From Io17-Chloro-G2 sp034420695 (GTDB taxonomy: Bacteria; Chloroflexota; Dehalococcoidia; Lucifugimonadales; UBA3495): a DNA stretch of 64,000 bases. Positions 32,339 through 41,105 of the stretch are shown piece after piece; position 1 is the stretch's first letter, and every line of letters starts with the position of its first letter. The stretch covers positions 62,001 through 126,000 of the forward strand of contig DAOULB010000006.1 in assembly GCA_034420695.1 (NCBI GenBank). The letters run 5' to 3'. The translations under genes and the position numbers were made by a program. The notes under the pieces are model-generated. The model did not search any database. It was not told the DNA's origin and was given only the letters and a program-made list of their open reading frames with translations.

Positions 32339-34648
32339 TTGCCCGCACTTCTCGCCCGGTTCAGCGCCCGCCGGCCCCTGCTCGTTATAGCTGTTTGGCT
32401 CGTGCTGTTCGTCTTGGCCCTCGCCGTGGTCAGAGCCTTGCTCCCCACTGCCACCACCACCGATTTGCGCTTGGCGGGCAGGTACGAGTCGGAGCGGGCT
32501 GCCGCCCTGCTGGAAGACAGGCTGCGAGGACCGGAAAAGCTGGCCGAAATCGTCCTCGTTCAGTCGCCCTCCCTGACGGTGGAGGACGAAGCCTTTCGCT
32601 CCAAAGTCGAGTCTGTCCATTTCGAGATTGTCGACCTTGGCAAAAGTATAACCTCCGGCGGAATAGACGATTCACCCCTGTCCCACTACTATCAAGTCAT
32701 AGACGCCGGTCCTCTCATCCCCCCTGAGCAGGCGCAGCAGCTCCTCCCCTTGTTGGTGTCCGCCGACCAGGGCACCGTGATGATGCACTACACCATGGCC
32801 GGGAATTCTCAGGAGGCCACCTCCAACGTTGCTGAAGTTATCGAAGTTGTGGAAGAGGCCAACCGGGACGATGACTTCCTGGTGCTCATTGGCGGCGATG
32901 CCAGCGTGGCCTACGAAAACAACGAACTGGCGGAACACGACCTGCAACAGGGTGAGCGGTTCGGCGTTCCCGTAGCCCTCATCGTTCTCTTGGTCCTCTT
33001 TGGCGCCGTCGTTGCGACCGTGCTCCCGCTGGGGCTGGCGGTGGTCTCCATCGCTGTCGCCCTGGCTGCCGTGGCTTTGATTGGTCAGCAGTTTCAACTG
33101 CTCTTCTTTGTCACCATCATGGTCGTCATGCTCGGTCTCGCCGTCGGAATTGATTACTCCCTGCTCATTGTGCTGCGCTTCAAGGAAGAACTGGGGCGGG
33201 GCCATTCACCCCGGGAAGCGGTGATCCGGACTGGCGATACTGCAGGACGCACTGTCGTTTTCAGCGGCGTCACCGTCGTGCTTGCCCTCGTCGGGCTCCT
33301 TATCGTGCCCGCTTCCTTCTACCAGTCTTTGGCCTTGGGCGCCATCCTCGTGGTGCTGGCTACCCTGGCTGCCACGCTCACTCTCCTTCCCGCCGTGCTC
33401 GCAGTCCTGGGTCGCCGGATAGACTTCCTTGCCATCCCGCTTCTCTCCAGGTTCTCCTTGAAGGGCGCCGACACCTCCGAGGGGGGATTCTGGGACTTCA
33501 TTACCCGCATCGTCACCAAGCGCCCCGTCATCAGCCTGCTCATCGTGGGCGTGCCGATGATTGCCGTGTCCTACTTCTACTTGGATATTCGCACCGGGCT
33601 CAACGACGTTAATACCTTCCCTGACAAGGCCGAAACGAAAAAGGCCTTCCTGCTCATGGAGGAAAAGTTTTCCTTTGGAGAGGTCACTCCCGCCGGCTTT
33701 CTCAGCCCTGCCGAAATCGTTGTATCCGGTGACATAGAAGACCCGGAGGTGATGGAGGCCATCCAAAGGCTGCAGCTGTCCTTGGTCGGCGACCCAACCT
33801 TCCCCCTCCCTCCCCGGCCCTTGGAGGTCAACGATGACCGTGACCTGGCCTTGCTGACCCTGCCCTTCCCGGGCAAGTCCGCCAGCCCGGAGGCCGCCGA
33901 CGACATGGAAACCCTTCGGGAACGGCATATTGCCGTTGCCTTCGATGGCGTGCCCGCCGAAGTCTACGTGGGTGGCCTCACCGCTGAGGTGACCGACTTC
34001 TACGGAATTGTGCGCTTCTACACTCCCATTGTCTTCGCCTTTGTTCTGGGCCTTAGCTTCCTTATACTCATGATGGTCTTCCGCTCCATCGTCATCCCCC
34101 TCAAGGCCATAATAATGAACCTGCTCTCTGTGGGCGCCACCTACGGGCTGCTGGTGCTGGTGTTCCAGAAGGGGATTGGCGCCGATTTCTTCGGATTCCA
34201 GCGGGCCGATGTCATTGATGCCTGGCTGCCCCTCTTCCTGTTCACCATCCTGTTCGGCCTGTCCATGGACTATCACGTTTTCCTGCTCAGCCGCATCCGG
34301 GAACGGTACGACGAGAGCGGCAACAACACCGAGGCGGTTGCATACGGCCTCCGGTCCACCGCGGGCCTCATTACCGGGGCGGCCCTCATCATGGTCGTGG
34401 TCTTCGGCGCCTTCGCCGCCGGCGAGACCGTCGTCAACCAGCTCATGGGCTTCGGCCTGGCCATAGCCGTGCTGCTGGATGCCACCCTGGTCCGCTCCGT
34501 CCTGGTCCCCGCCAGCATGGAGACCCTGGGAGCCCGTAACTGGTACCTCCCCTCGTGGCTGCGCTGGCTCCCCGACCTCAGGGTCGAACCGGTGGAATCC
34601 GGCCCGCACCCGGGTGGGTCAAACTCCGAGACGGGTTCGGGGGGATAG
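32339..34648 (+). CDS. MMPL-family RND transporter
   Basis: 769 residues of an RND-superfamily exporter like actinobacterial MmpL proteins, which move lipids or other hydrophobic compounds. About 12 membrane segments occur in two halves, each opened by a large extracytoplasmic loop. GIDYSLLIVLRFKEE near residue 273 and GLSMDYHVFLLSRIRE near 640 are the paired conserved helices with the proton-relay Asp/Tyr residues. The TTG start has an AGGAAGAGG site. The DUF2236 oxygenase gene begins 7 nt downstream, so they are co-transcribed. Confidence 0.9.
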   Translation: MPALLARFSARRPLLVIAVWLVLFVLALAVVRALLPTATTTDLRLAGRYESERAAALLEDRLRGPEKLAEIVLVQSPSLTVEDEAFRSKVESVHFEIVDLGKSITSGGIDDSPLSHYYQVIDAGPLIPPEQAQQLLPLLVSADQGTVMMHYTMAGNSQEATSNVAEVIEVVEEANRDDDFLVLIGGDASVAYENNELAEHDLQQGERFGVPVALIVLLVLFGAVVATVLPLGLAVVSIAVALAAVALIGQQFQLLFFVTIMVVMLGLAVGIDYSLLIVLRFKEELGRGHSPREAVIRTGDTAGRTVVFSGVTVVLALVGLLIVPASFYQSLALGAILVVLATLAATLTLLPAVLAVLGRRIDFLAIPLLSRFSLKGADTSEGGFWDFITRIVTKRPVISLLIVGVPMIAVSYFYLDIRTGLNDVNTFPDKAETKKAFLLMEEKFSFGEVTPAGFLSPAEIVVSGDIEDPEVMEAIQRLQLSLVGDPTFPLPPRPLEVNDDRDLALLTLPFPGKSASPEAADDMETLRERHIAVAFDGVPAEVYVGGLTAEVTDFYGIVRFYTPIVFAFVLGLSFLILMMVFRSIVIPLKAIIMNLLSVGATYGLLVLVFQKGIGADFFGFQRADVIDAWLPLFLFTILFGLSMDYHVFLLSRIRERYDESGNNTEAVAYGLRSTAGLITGAALIMVVVFGAFAAGETVVNQLMGFGLAIAVLLDATLVRSVLVPASMETLGARNWYLPSWLRWLPDLRVEPVESGPHPGGSNSETGSGG

Positions 34649-34654
34649 GAGAGA

Positions 34655-35824
34655 ATGGAAATCCCCACTGACTATGTCCCCGGTTTTGAGGCAGCTCGCG
34701 CCGTCGACACGGAGCTAGCTTCCAACTACGTCGCCCACACCCTCATAGGAGACCCCGTGGCCGATGCATTGATGGAAGAACTTACTCCCCTCGGGCATTC
34801 GGAAACCAGCCGTTTGCTCGGTCTCTTCATGGATGGCCGCGATGAGAATGCCATGCGCAACGCGCCGGCTGCCCTGCGGGATTTCTTTGCATCTTGTGAA
34901 ACTCAACCGCCTTGGTTCGACCGTTCGGCCTTCATTCCTGGCATCCGCATGTTTCATCGGAACTCCCGGCTGGTCTTGGGAGCCATGGTCGGCGGCACCC
35001 TGGTGGAAGGATTTGCCACAAACATTGCCAAGTCCTTCTTCATAACCGGCAGGCTACGGGAGCAGGGCATTCGCCGCCTGAGACAGAACAACCGCCACAT
35101 GGTCGAAATCTTCATCCCTGGTGGCTTGGAACGGGAGGGCGACGGCTGGAAACTGTCCGTCCGTATCCGGTTGGTCCACGCCGTCATTAGGCGGCTCTTG
35201 AGCAATTCGGAGGACTGGGACAGCGATTCCTGGGGCATTCCCATCAGTTCCGCCCATTTGGGATTTGCAATCACCGCCTTCTCGGCAAGGCTGTTGTCCC
35301 ACCTGAAGAATTTGGGCGCCGAGTTCGGCGACGATGAGCGCGCCGGTTTTATGGCGGTCTGGCGCTACTCGGGCTATCTGATGGGCATCCCTGAGTCTAT
35401 CCTGTTCCGCGACGAAGAGGACGCCCTGCGGATTTACAGAATAGGGTTGATGTGCGAGCCTACTCCCGGATTGGAATCGATTGCATTGTCCAACTCGCTG
35501 ATTAACTCCGCTCCCCTCATCGCCGGGGTCACCGACCCTCCCGGACGCCGGAAGCTGGCAAACTACGTCTTCCGCGTTTCCAGGGCTCTCATTGGGCCTC
35601 CCCTGGCCGACCAGTTGATGTACCCCCACTACCCAACTATCGGGGTCCTGCCTTGGTTCCGGCTCCAGGACCGCTACGACCGCTTCATGGGCAGATTGTT
35701 CCCCAGCCGCGTCCGCAACAACAATAAGCTCGCCGCCCTGTTTGACGTTTCGGTGTTCGACCGGGATGGCATCACCTACATGATGCCCGACCACGTTCAC
35801 GCGGAAGAGTCCGCTTGGTGGTGA
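34655..35824 (+). CDS. DUF2236 (MpaB/latex-clearing-protein-like) oxygenase
   Basis: 389 residues. The family contains haem b oxygenases such as rubber oxygenase Lcp and fungal MpaB. The segment RIRLVHAVIRRLL near residue 170, the following WGIPISSAHLGFAITAFS and WRYSGYLMGIPE near 240 form the family core, with the conserved Arg and His near the haem. No signal peptide is seen, unlike secreted Lcp. It directly follows the MMPL transporter, hinting that the transporter may export the product or import a hydrophobic substrate. Confidence 0.83.
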   Translation: MEIPTDYVPGFEAARAVDTELASNYVAHTLIGDPVADALMEELTPLGHSETSRLLGLFMDGRDENAMRNAPAALRDFFASCETQPPWFDRSAFIPGIRMFHRNSRLVLGAMVGGTLVEGFATNIAKSFFITGRLREQGIRRLRQNNRHMVEIFIPGGLEREGDGWKLSVRIRLVHAVIRRLLSNSEDWDSDSWGIPISSAHLGFAITAFSARLLSHLKNLGAEFGDDERAGFMAVWRYSGYLMGIPESILFRDEEDALRIYRIGLMCEPTPGLESIALSNSLINSAPLIAGVTDPPGRRKLANYVFRVSRALIGPPLADQLMYPHYPTIGVLPWFRLQDRYDRFMGRLFPSRVRNNNKLAALFDVSVFDRDGITYMMPDHVHAEESAWW

Positions 35825-36120
35825 CAATGACCGGCCTTGCCTGCTGACTGCCCGCTTTCTCCTCTGCCATTTGCTGCCCCTCCAATCGCTCCCTTGCCGT
35901 ATGACCAAGGGATGCTTGCCAAGGCTGCCTGCCGGTTCTGCCGGGTCAAACCCTGCGGTCCGGTTAAACGGTTGCCTGGCGGCCTTGCCGGGGTGGGTCC
36001 TGGTGGGGGCCAATACTGGTGTCTGCCTTCAGCCTTGGCGGGTCCGCCGGTCAGGTGTAGCTTTGCGGTCCGGGGAGTTGCAGTCTGCTGAAGTGCGGCG
36101 CCGGTGGCTGTGTAACATAA

Positions 36121-36158
36121 CGGCGGGCCGGCCTTCAGTCTGCAAGGCCGGCCCGCCG
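36121..36158. terminator. Strong hairpin between convergent genes
   Basis: A perfect 15-bp GC-rich stem (36121-36135 and 36144-36158) with an 8-nt loop. Only three Ts follow on the plus strand, so it may be a structured or rho-assisted terminator. The rest of the 430-bp gap between the oxygenase and hydrolase genes shows no gene. Confidence 0.6.
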
Positions 36159-36256
36159 CGTTTGACCTGTGAAAGGTCTGGGTGTGTGGAGAGGCCCCGG
36201 GTCAGTGTTATGTCCGTTGTGACCCTCTTGACCCAATGACCCCTTTGCTGCCTCTC

Positions 36257-37129
36257 TTACCCGATGTGCTGATGGATAAACGCGTTCATCTGTTCCAGCG
36301 CCTGCTGGGCGACTGACGTGGAAAGGTCCCGCAGCACCCCTTCGCCTTCCTCCTCGAAGATGGTCACGTCGATCTGACCCCCCGCATTGCGGTACTGCTT
36401 GATGAACTCCTCCAAGTCCGGGCGCGGGTGCGCTGCCTCGTAGCTGCGCGCCAAGCACAGCGTGGGGGGCAACTCGGTCTTCTCGCCCTTGGCCAAGATT
36501 CGGGCCGGGGCCCCTTCTGCCATTGCCTCTTCCGTCACCCAGTACATGTCGTGCATGGACGCGGTCCGCTCGCCAACCGACTCCGGGGGTTTGATGTCAT
36601 CCCGAAGGCCCTTGGCGTAATGGTAACGCCCCAGGGGATCGATTACCGGCGAGACCATGATGACGCAGCCCACTGTGCCGTCCACCGCCGCGGCTCCGTT
36701 AGAGAACGGGATCGCCGCATAGCGGGAATCGTTCGGCCGCATTCCCAGCAGCATGGACTGGTGCGCCCCGCTGGAAGTCCCCATCACACCTATGCTGTCC
36801 GGCCTGCCGTTCCAGCTTTCGGCTTGGGTCTTGCACCAGCGGATGCCGTAGTGAATGTCCGCCAAGGATGCCGGGTAAGACGCTACCGGCGGCACCCGGA
36901 AGTCCAGCGCCGCCACTATGACGCCGCTCTTGGCCAGCGCTTCGTTGCCCACGTTGCCGTTCTCCCGGTTTCCATTCACCCAGGCGCCGCCGTGCAACTC
37001 CACCATTATCGGAAATGGTCCGCTGCCCTTGGGCTTGAAGACTTTGGCCAGCAAGGGCGTTTCACCATGCCGGAGATACTCAACGTCCTGTATATCGACT
37101 TCGTACGTCTTCTGATCACTTATTGCCAT
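36257..37129 (-). CDS. Alpha/beta hydrolase, esterase/lipase (HSL-like)
   Basis: 290 residues. The HGGAW oxyanion motif lies near residue 46 and the nucleophile elbow GTSSGAH near residue 115, both typical of the hormone-sensitive-lipase group. The acid could lie in the region before LARSYEAAHP. The expected C-terminal His, normally in an HGF-type motif, is not evident: the corresponding place reads EEEGEGVL. So either the His is displaced or the enzyme is altered. ATG has AAGGAG five nt upstream. It stands alone between convergent and co-directional hydrolase genes. Confidence 0.82.
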   Translation of the reverse strand: MAISDQKTYEVDIQDVEYLRHGETPLLAKVFKPKGSGPFPIMVELHGGAWVNGNRENGNVGNEALAKSGVIVAALDFRVPPVASYPASLADIHYGIRWCKTQAESWNGRPDSIGVMGTSSGAHQSMLLGMRPNDSRYAAIPFSNGAAAVDGTVGCVIMVSPVIDPLGRYHYAKGLRDDIKPPESVGERTASMHDMYWVTEEAMAEGAPARILAKGEKTELPPTLCLARSYEAAHPRPDLEEFIKQYRNAGGQIDVTIFEEEGEGVLRDLSTSVAQQALEQMNAFIHQHIG

Positions 37130-37426
37130 GTCAAACTCCTTCCATTTGATGGCTTTCGTGTCCTGCTGAGCCTAGATTAAAGCCCGTGGGCAACTCCGTC
37201 AACAAGCCCCTGGGTCCACCCTTCTCTCCGCTGGCCGGAAACCGGTTTTCACCAAACATGCCCCGTGGGGAGTGACCGGAAAGTCACCCGCTACAGATTT
37301 TTGGCGGCAGGGCGTCGTTGTGGGGCTTCGCCGTGGCAGCCCATAGTCTGCTCAGCATTTGCGGATAGGTAGAACCCGCAGTGGTGGCGGCGCCTTCTCT
37401 GGTAGCGCGTCTGGAAGAGTACCGGC

Positions 37427-38386
37427 TCAAACGCCGGTAATCGGCTCGATGAACTCCAGCATTGCCGCAACGCACTCCGCCGGCTTTTCCAGCGGCAGGA
37501 AGTGGGTTGTTTCCGGCAGGAAGTCGTAGTCCACCTTCAATATGTCGCTGAGGTCCAAAGTGGGCAGGTACGAATATGGCAGCGTCGGGTCTGCGCCTAT
37601 GACTTTCACCGGGCAGCGAAAGGAATCGAAGTCCACCAGAACGGCAAAGGCGCTGGCGTAGTCTATAATCTGCGCCTCGTATTGCGGAGGGCAACGCAGT
37701 TCGAAGCCCTGGTCATTTCCCTTGTTTCGCAGCGTCGTCCGGGCTACCAGTTCGGGGACTCCTGGCACGGCCCGCTTGAATGTCGGGATGAAATCCAGGA
37801 CCTCCGCAAACTCTTCCGCGGTCCTGAAGCTGTTGGTCCTGCGCCGGACCATGGCGGCGGTCTTGTGGGCTGCCGCATCGAAGTCCTCGTAGTTCCTTCC
37901 CGGCTTGCACAGCGGCGGGTCGAACAGCACCAAGGCCGAATACCCGCTGCCTTTGGTTGCCGAAAGCAGCGCCACCAGCCCCGACACCGAATGGAACACG
38001 CCCACCGTGGGCTTCTCCCCGTACTGCTTCGTAATCGCCGCGATAATCTGGTCGTGGTCCTTCACCAAGGTGGGAATATTGTGCTGTGGTAGCGCGCTGG
38101 TGGTGTTCCAACCGTGGTTCCGCAGGTCATGGACCACCAAGTCGAAATTGTTGGTCAGCAGCGACCAGAAGGGGTAATAGAGGTCAATGGCCAAGCCGTT
38201 GCCATGGCTCAACACCAGCCGGGGCCCTTCCGGATTGCCGTGCCGCCGTAACGTGACTGCCGTCTCGTCGTCCACCCGCACTTCGTGGACCGACAGTGGC
38301 TCGGGCAGTTCCCACACCTTTCCCTGGTCAGCCGCCAAGTCGATTCTCTTCGATTTGTAGTATCCCCGGCCCTGGGTGGCCTGCAT
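37427..38386 (-). CDS. Alpha/beta hydrolase
   Basis: 319 residues of the alpha/beta hydrolase fold: oxyanion segment LSHGNGLAIDLYYPF near residue 60, nucleophile in FHSVSGL near 133, acid in the VKVIGADPTLPYS region, and His in ETTHFLPLEKP near 295. All three catalytic positions seem intact. The gene start overlaps the PPTase gene by 59 bp, with no other ATG nearby, so a downstream GTG/TTG start is possible. It follows an ACP and an Sfp-type transferase, so it may act as a thioesterase or related hydrolase in the same pathway. Confidence 0.82.
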   Translation of the reverse strand: MQATQGRGYYKSKRIDLAADQGKVWELPEPLSVHEVRVDDETAVTLRRHGNPEGPRLVLSHGNGLAIDLYYPFWSLLTNNFDLVVHDLRNHGWNTTSALPQHNIPTLVKDHDQIIAAITKQYGEKPTVGVFHSVSGLVALLSATKGSGYSALVLFDPPLCKPGRNYEDFDAAAHKTAAMVRRRTNSFRTAEEFAEVLDFIPTFKRAVPGVPELVARTTLRNKGNDQGFELRCPPQYEAQIIDYASAFAVLVDFDSFRCPVKVIGADPTLPYSYLPTLDLSDILKVDYDFLPETTHFLPLEKPAECVAAMLEFIEPITGV

Positions 38387-39149
38387 CCAAGTGCGCTCCC
38401 GGTTCCGGGACTATCTCGTGGGCAATGGCGCCGGCGAAGTCCTCGTTGCCCAAGTCATCCACCCGCCACTCCACCTCCGGCAGGTCTTGGAACCGGAACA
38501 CGCCCGTTGATTCCCCGCTGCGCATGGCCAACGGCACTTGGATTTGTGCAACGTCGATTGAATGCCCCGCGCCCAGCGCTTTGATCAACGCCTCTTTGAT
38601 GGTCCAGAAGAAAAAGAACAGGTGGACCTTTCTTTCCCCTGACGCCGCTGCCAGTTCGGCCCGTTCGCTTGGGTCCAGTACTGTCGCAATCGGCCCGTCC
38701 AAGTCATGCCGGGTGCGCCGTTCTTCGACGTCGACGCCCAACCGCCCTCGCGGCGCAATAGCAATCAGCCCGTGGTCTCCGCTGTGACTGACGTTGAAGC
38801 TGATGTGGGCCGGGACTCCCCCTGCCAGTGCAAAGGGCTTTCCGTGGAAAGAGGCCTGGAATTCAAGCTCGTCGCTGCCGCAGCCCAAGTGGTCGTACAA
38901 AAGAGCCCGCAGCGCCGCCCTGCATAGCGCGTATCGCCTCCGGGAGGGCGGATATAGAAATCGCTGCCACCGGGCCTGCTCTTCACTGCTGAGCTGTCCG
39001 AAGGCCTCCGCCTCCCGCAAGGCGTTGTGCCTGAGGTCAACGTGCCAGACTTGGACGGCTCCGCTACGGCGGTAGGCGCTCCACCAGTCCCCAGAAACGC
39101 AGTCCTCCGAAGTGGGTCCAAGCATGACTACAGGGTCCTGCCGTCTCAA
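38328..39149 (-). CDS. 4'-phosphopantetheinyl transferase (Sfp type)
   Basis: 273 residues. Motifs are FNVSHSGDHGLIA near residue 118, GVDVEERR near 138, and FFFWTIKEALIKALG near 180 with the WxxKEA signature. It transfers phosphopantetheine from CoA to carrier proteins. The Sfp group, about twice the size of AcpS, normally serves specialised ACPs of polyketide or nonribosomal peptide synthesis. A divergent ACP gene lies 46 nt upstream on the same strand and is the probable substrate. Confidence 0.88.
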   Translation of the reverse strand: MRRQDPVVMLGPTSEDCVSGDWWSAYRRSGAVQVWHVDLRHNALREAEAFGQLSSEEQARWQRFLYPPSRRRYALCRAALRALLYDHLGCGSDELEFQASFHGKPFALAGGVPAHISFNVSHSGDHGLIAIAPRGRLGVDVEERRTRHDLDGPIATVLDPSERAELAAASGERKVHLFFFFWTIKEALIKALGAGHSIDVAQIQVPLAMRSGESTGVFRFQDLPEVEWRVDDLGNEDFAGAIAHEIVPEPGAHLDAGHPGPGILQIEENRLGG

Positions 39150-39195
39150 TCAACGGCCCTTGCGGGGACCGGTTGTAACGCCGGAGTCCCCGGTT

Positions 39196-39441
39196 CTAGC
39201 CGGCTCGCGCCTCGAGAAACTTGATCAACTCGCCCACTGAATTGAGGTCGGTGCAGTCTTCCGCGGCAAAATTGACGTTGAACTCTTGGGCCACCACCCT
39301 GGCGAACGCCACGAAGTCCACCGACGAAACTCCGGAGTCTCTCAAGCTTGCATTCAGGTTCAGGGGTTGGCCCTGCGCGCGCCCCTCAATCTCCAGGTTA
39401 TCGTCCACCAGCTTCCTGATTCTCTCTTCCGTTGAAGGCAT
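39196..39441 (-). CDS. Divergent acyl carrier protein
   Basis: 81 residues with the ACP fold. The carrier motif is DSGVSSVDFVAF, with Ser40 the likely phosphopantetheine site in place of the usual DSL. The ATG at 39441 follows AGGA; the frame stays open upstream but that part is low-complexity and includes an intergenic palindrome. It differs greatly from AcpP at 10.9 kb. Linked to an Sfp-type PPTase and an alpha/beta hydrolase, it probably serves a specialised acyl pathway. No ketosynthase or adenylation gene is nearby. Confidence 0.8.
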   Translation of the reverse strand: MPSTEERIRKLVDDNLEIEGRAQGQPLNLNASLRDSGVSSVDFVAFARVVAQEFNVNFAAEDCTDLNSVGELIKFLEARAG

Positions 39442-39573
39442 AACAATAGTCCTATTCCATAATTCTGATGCCCTTGGGCGATGAGAGAATACCGGAACAA
39501 CCCAGATAGCGTCAACCGGACCGCCTGTCCCTGACTGTTCAGACTCGAAGATTTGGCTCCCCTGAGACCCCCT

Positions 39574-39596
39574 CGTCCTGAGCCTGTCGAAGGACG
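39574..39596. repeat. Intergenic palindrome (CGTCCTGAG...AAGGACG)
   Basis: 23 bp with ends CGTCCT and AGGACG and an inner GAGCCTGTCGA. A related sequence, with GACAGGCCTGTCGAAGG, occurs at 46677. This palindrome type is widely dispersed between genes in many bacteria and archaea. It lies between the ACP gene and the tmRNA terminator. Confidence 0.6.
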
Positions 39597-39649
39597 TTCC
39601 TTCCCCCAGCTTAAATAATTCCCAAACACATGACACGTAGTATGTAATC

Positions 39650-39679
39650 AAAAAAGAACACCCGATGCAATCGGGTGTT
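39650..39679 (-). terminator. Rho-independent terminator of tmRNA
   Basis: On the minus strand a 10-bp stem (AACACCCGAT and its complement) with a 3-nt loop is followed by C and then six Ts (A-run at 39650-39655). It lies 30 nt after the tmRNA CCA end. Confidence 0.88.
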
Positions 39680-39708
39680 TGCGGCCGCGGAGTTGCATTG
39701 CTGAATTT

Positions 39709-40063
39709 TGGTGGAGACGGGGGAGGGTCGAACTCCCCGTCCAAAAGGCCCCCTGAACGGATCTACTACAAGCTTGTTCGGCGGTTTCTTTCTCGCCCCG
39801 GAAAGCTTCCACCGACGGAATTTCCCCAAGGCCAGCCGATTTGTCTTTAGAAGCCTCTTATCGGCGTCGCAGCTTCTGCATCCCGGACTTTTGGCGCCCG
39901 GTTCACCCCCTCCGGGAATAGAGGTGAGCGGACGTAGCCGTCGTTTAGGCGGCTAGAGCAAATTCACGTTCGCCAGTTATTGGCTGCCACCTTTTTAACG
40001 AGGTCGATGGCGCCTCGGCTTGCAATCCGCCACGGAACGCTCCTGTCGAACCCACGCGTCCCC
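39709..40063 (-). ncRNA. ssrA: Transfer-messenger RNA (tmRNA)
   Basis: The 355-nt gene starts GGGGACG, which pairs with CGTCTCC next to the encoded ACCA end, giving the 7-bp tRNA-like acceptor stem with one G-U pair. The T-arm GTTCGACCC lies near the 3' end and the 5' side carries GGGTTCGACAGGAGCG, equivalent to the conserved GGRTTCGAC start. The tag reading frame, GGC GAA CGT GAA TTT GCT CTA GCC GCC TAA, encodes GEREFALAA, ending in the degradation signal ALAA. The resume codon is Gly instead of the common Ala. A terminator follows. Confidence 0.95.
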
Positions 40064-40157
40064 ATGTACCTATTTTCCCACACGGCCCCGGCGGAATCAA
40101 CTGTTACCTGTCAATTAGACTGGTGCTGTAGGACGGGAACAGCAGAACGCCGTCGAC

Positions 40158-40697
40158 CTAACGGCCGTAAGGACTACAGGCGTCCCAAGCCGCCAAGCCA
40201 GCCAGCCGCCGCTCGCGGTCATTGCCACCTGTCACGAAGCCGAAATCCCGCTCAATGGCAATTAGAGCCTGGCGGATACACTGCCGGGATGGGCGCTCGC
40301 CGGTGACTGCTTCTGGTTTGGCTGGTTGACAGGACTCCCGCAGGAGAGAATGCCACAAATCGCTCGGGCTGAAATTTGACAGGGAAATCTGTTGCCCGTC
40401 GATGGATACTCTGTTGCTGTAAAGCAATGTCACTTCGGTTTGGACTTCCACCAAGCATGAAACATAAGCCGACACCGAAGCCTGCGTCGGACTGCCCAGC
40501 TGTGCCCCTTCGGCGTTGGATTCATCATCGGCCCAAACTGGGGTCGGAGTGTATGCGGACTTCAAATCGGCATACTCCTCCGCGGGAGCGGCGAGCCTAT
40601 CATTTAGCTGAAAGGCCAAGAGTACGGAGGCAAGCCCCAGCACAATTATAAATCCGACCAAGGCGACTATGATCAGAACGTCTCTGGTTTGCCCCAT
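40158..40697 (-). CDS. Hypothetical membrane-anchored protein
   Basis: 179 residues. One hydrophobic segment near residues 8-29 (IIVALVGFIIVLGLASVLLAF) anchors a likely extracytoplasmic domain with four cysteines at irregular spacing, which may form disulfides. ATG follows AGGGGA at 8 nt. I do not recognise the family. It ends 94 bp before the tmRNA 5' end, on the same strand. Confidence 0.6.
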   Translation of the reverse strand: MGQTRDVLIIVALVGFIIVLGLASVLLAFQLNDRLAAPAEEYADLKSAYTPTPVWADDESNAEGAQLGSPTQASVSAYVSCLVEVQTEVTLLYSNRVSIDGQQISLSNFSPSDLWHSLLRESCQPAKPEAVTGERPSRQCIRQALIAIERDFGFVTGGNDRERRLAGLAAWDACSPYGR

Positions 40698-40760
40698 GCT
40701 GACAATTCCCCTAGTTCACGGGTCTGGCGGCATCATAGCACAGCCGTTAGCAGAGATTTG

Positions 40761-40790
40761 CACGTCCCTCGTCAACACGTCCCTCGTCAA
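40761..40790. repeat. Perfect tandem 15-bp duplication
   Basis: CACGTCCCTCGTCAA occurs twice in direct tandem (40761-40775 and 40776-40790). It lies just upstream of the membrane-anchored gene, between it and the phased array, and may be a slippage product. Confidence 0.6.
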
Positions 40791-41105
40791 TATGTTGAAC
40801 CTGCCCCCCCTTCATTTTCTTAAGTATTGAGGATTGGCCGGAGCGAACCGGAAGTCCTTTTCGTAAGTCCCTTAAGTAGCCCTGCTTCCGGTGCAGTCCT
40901 GTGGACCCGGAGTCAGTCATGGGCAAGACCCATATTTACTGACACTTGCCCCTGGCATTGTTGGGTCTCTCTCCCCTATCATAATCATAGTATTCACCTT
41001 AAATCATCAGGCCATAAATTGCCCTGTTCGCCATGCATAGCCGCTCCCAAAACCCGGCCGGCCCGCTGCCCGGTTCCGGCTCCTCCTCCGGCCAGCCCAG
41101 GAAAA

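Noticed and set aside
33206..34609. Long minus-strand frame of 467 codons inside the MMPL gene
   Set aside because: Composition is His/Glu/Gly-rich with no motifs; the plus-strand transporter is unmistakable.
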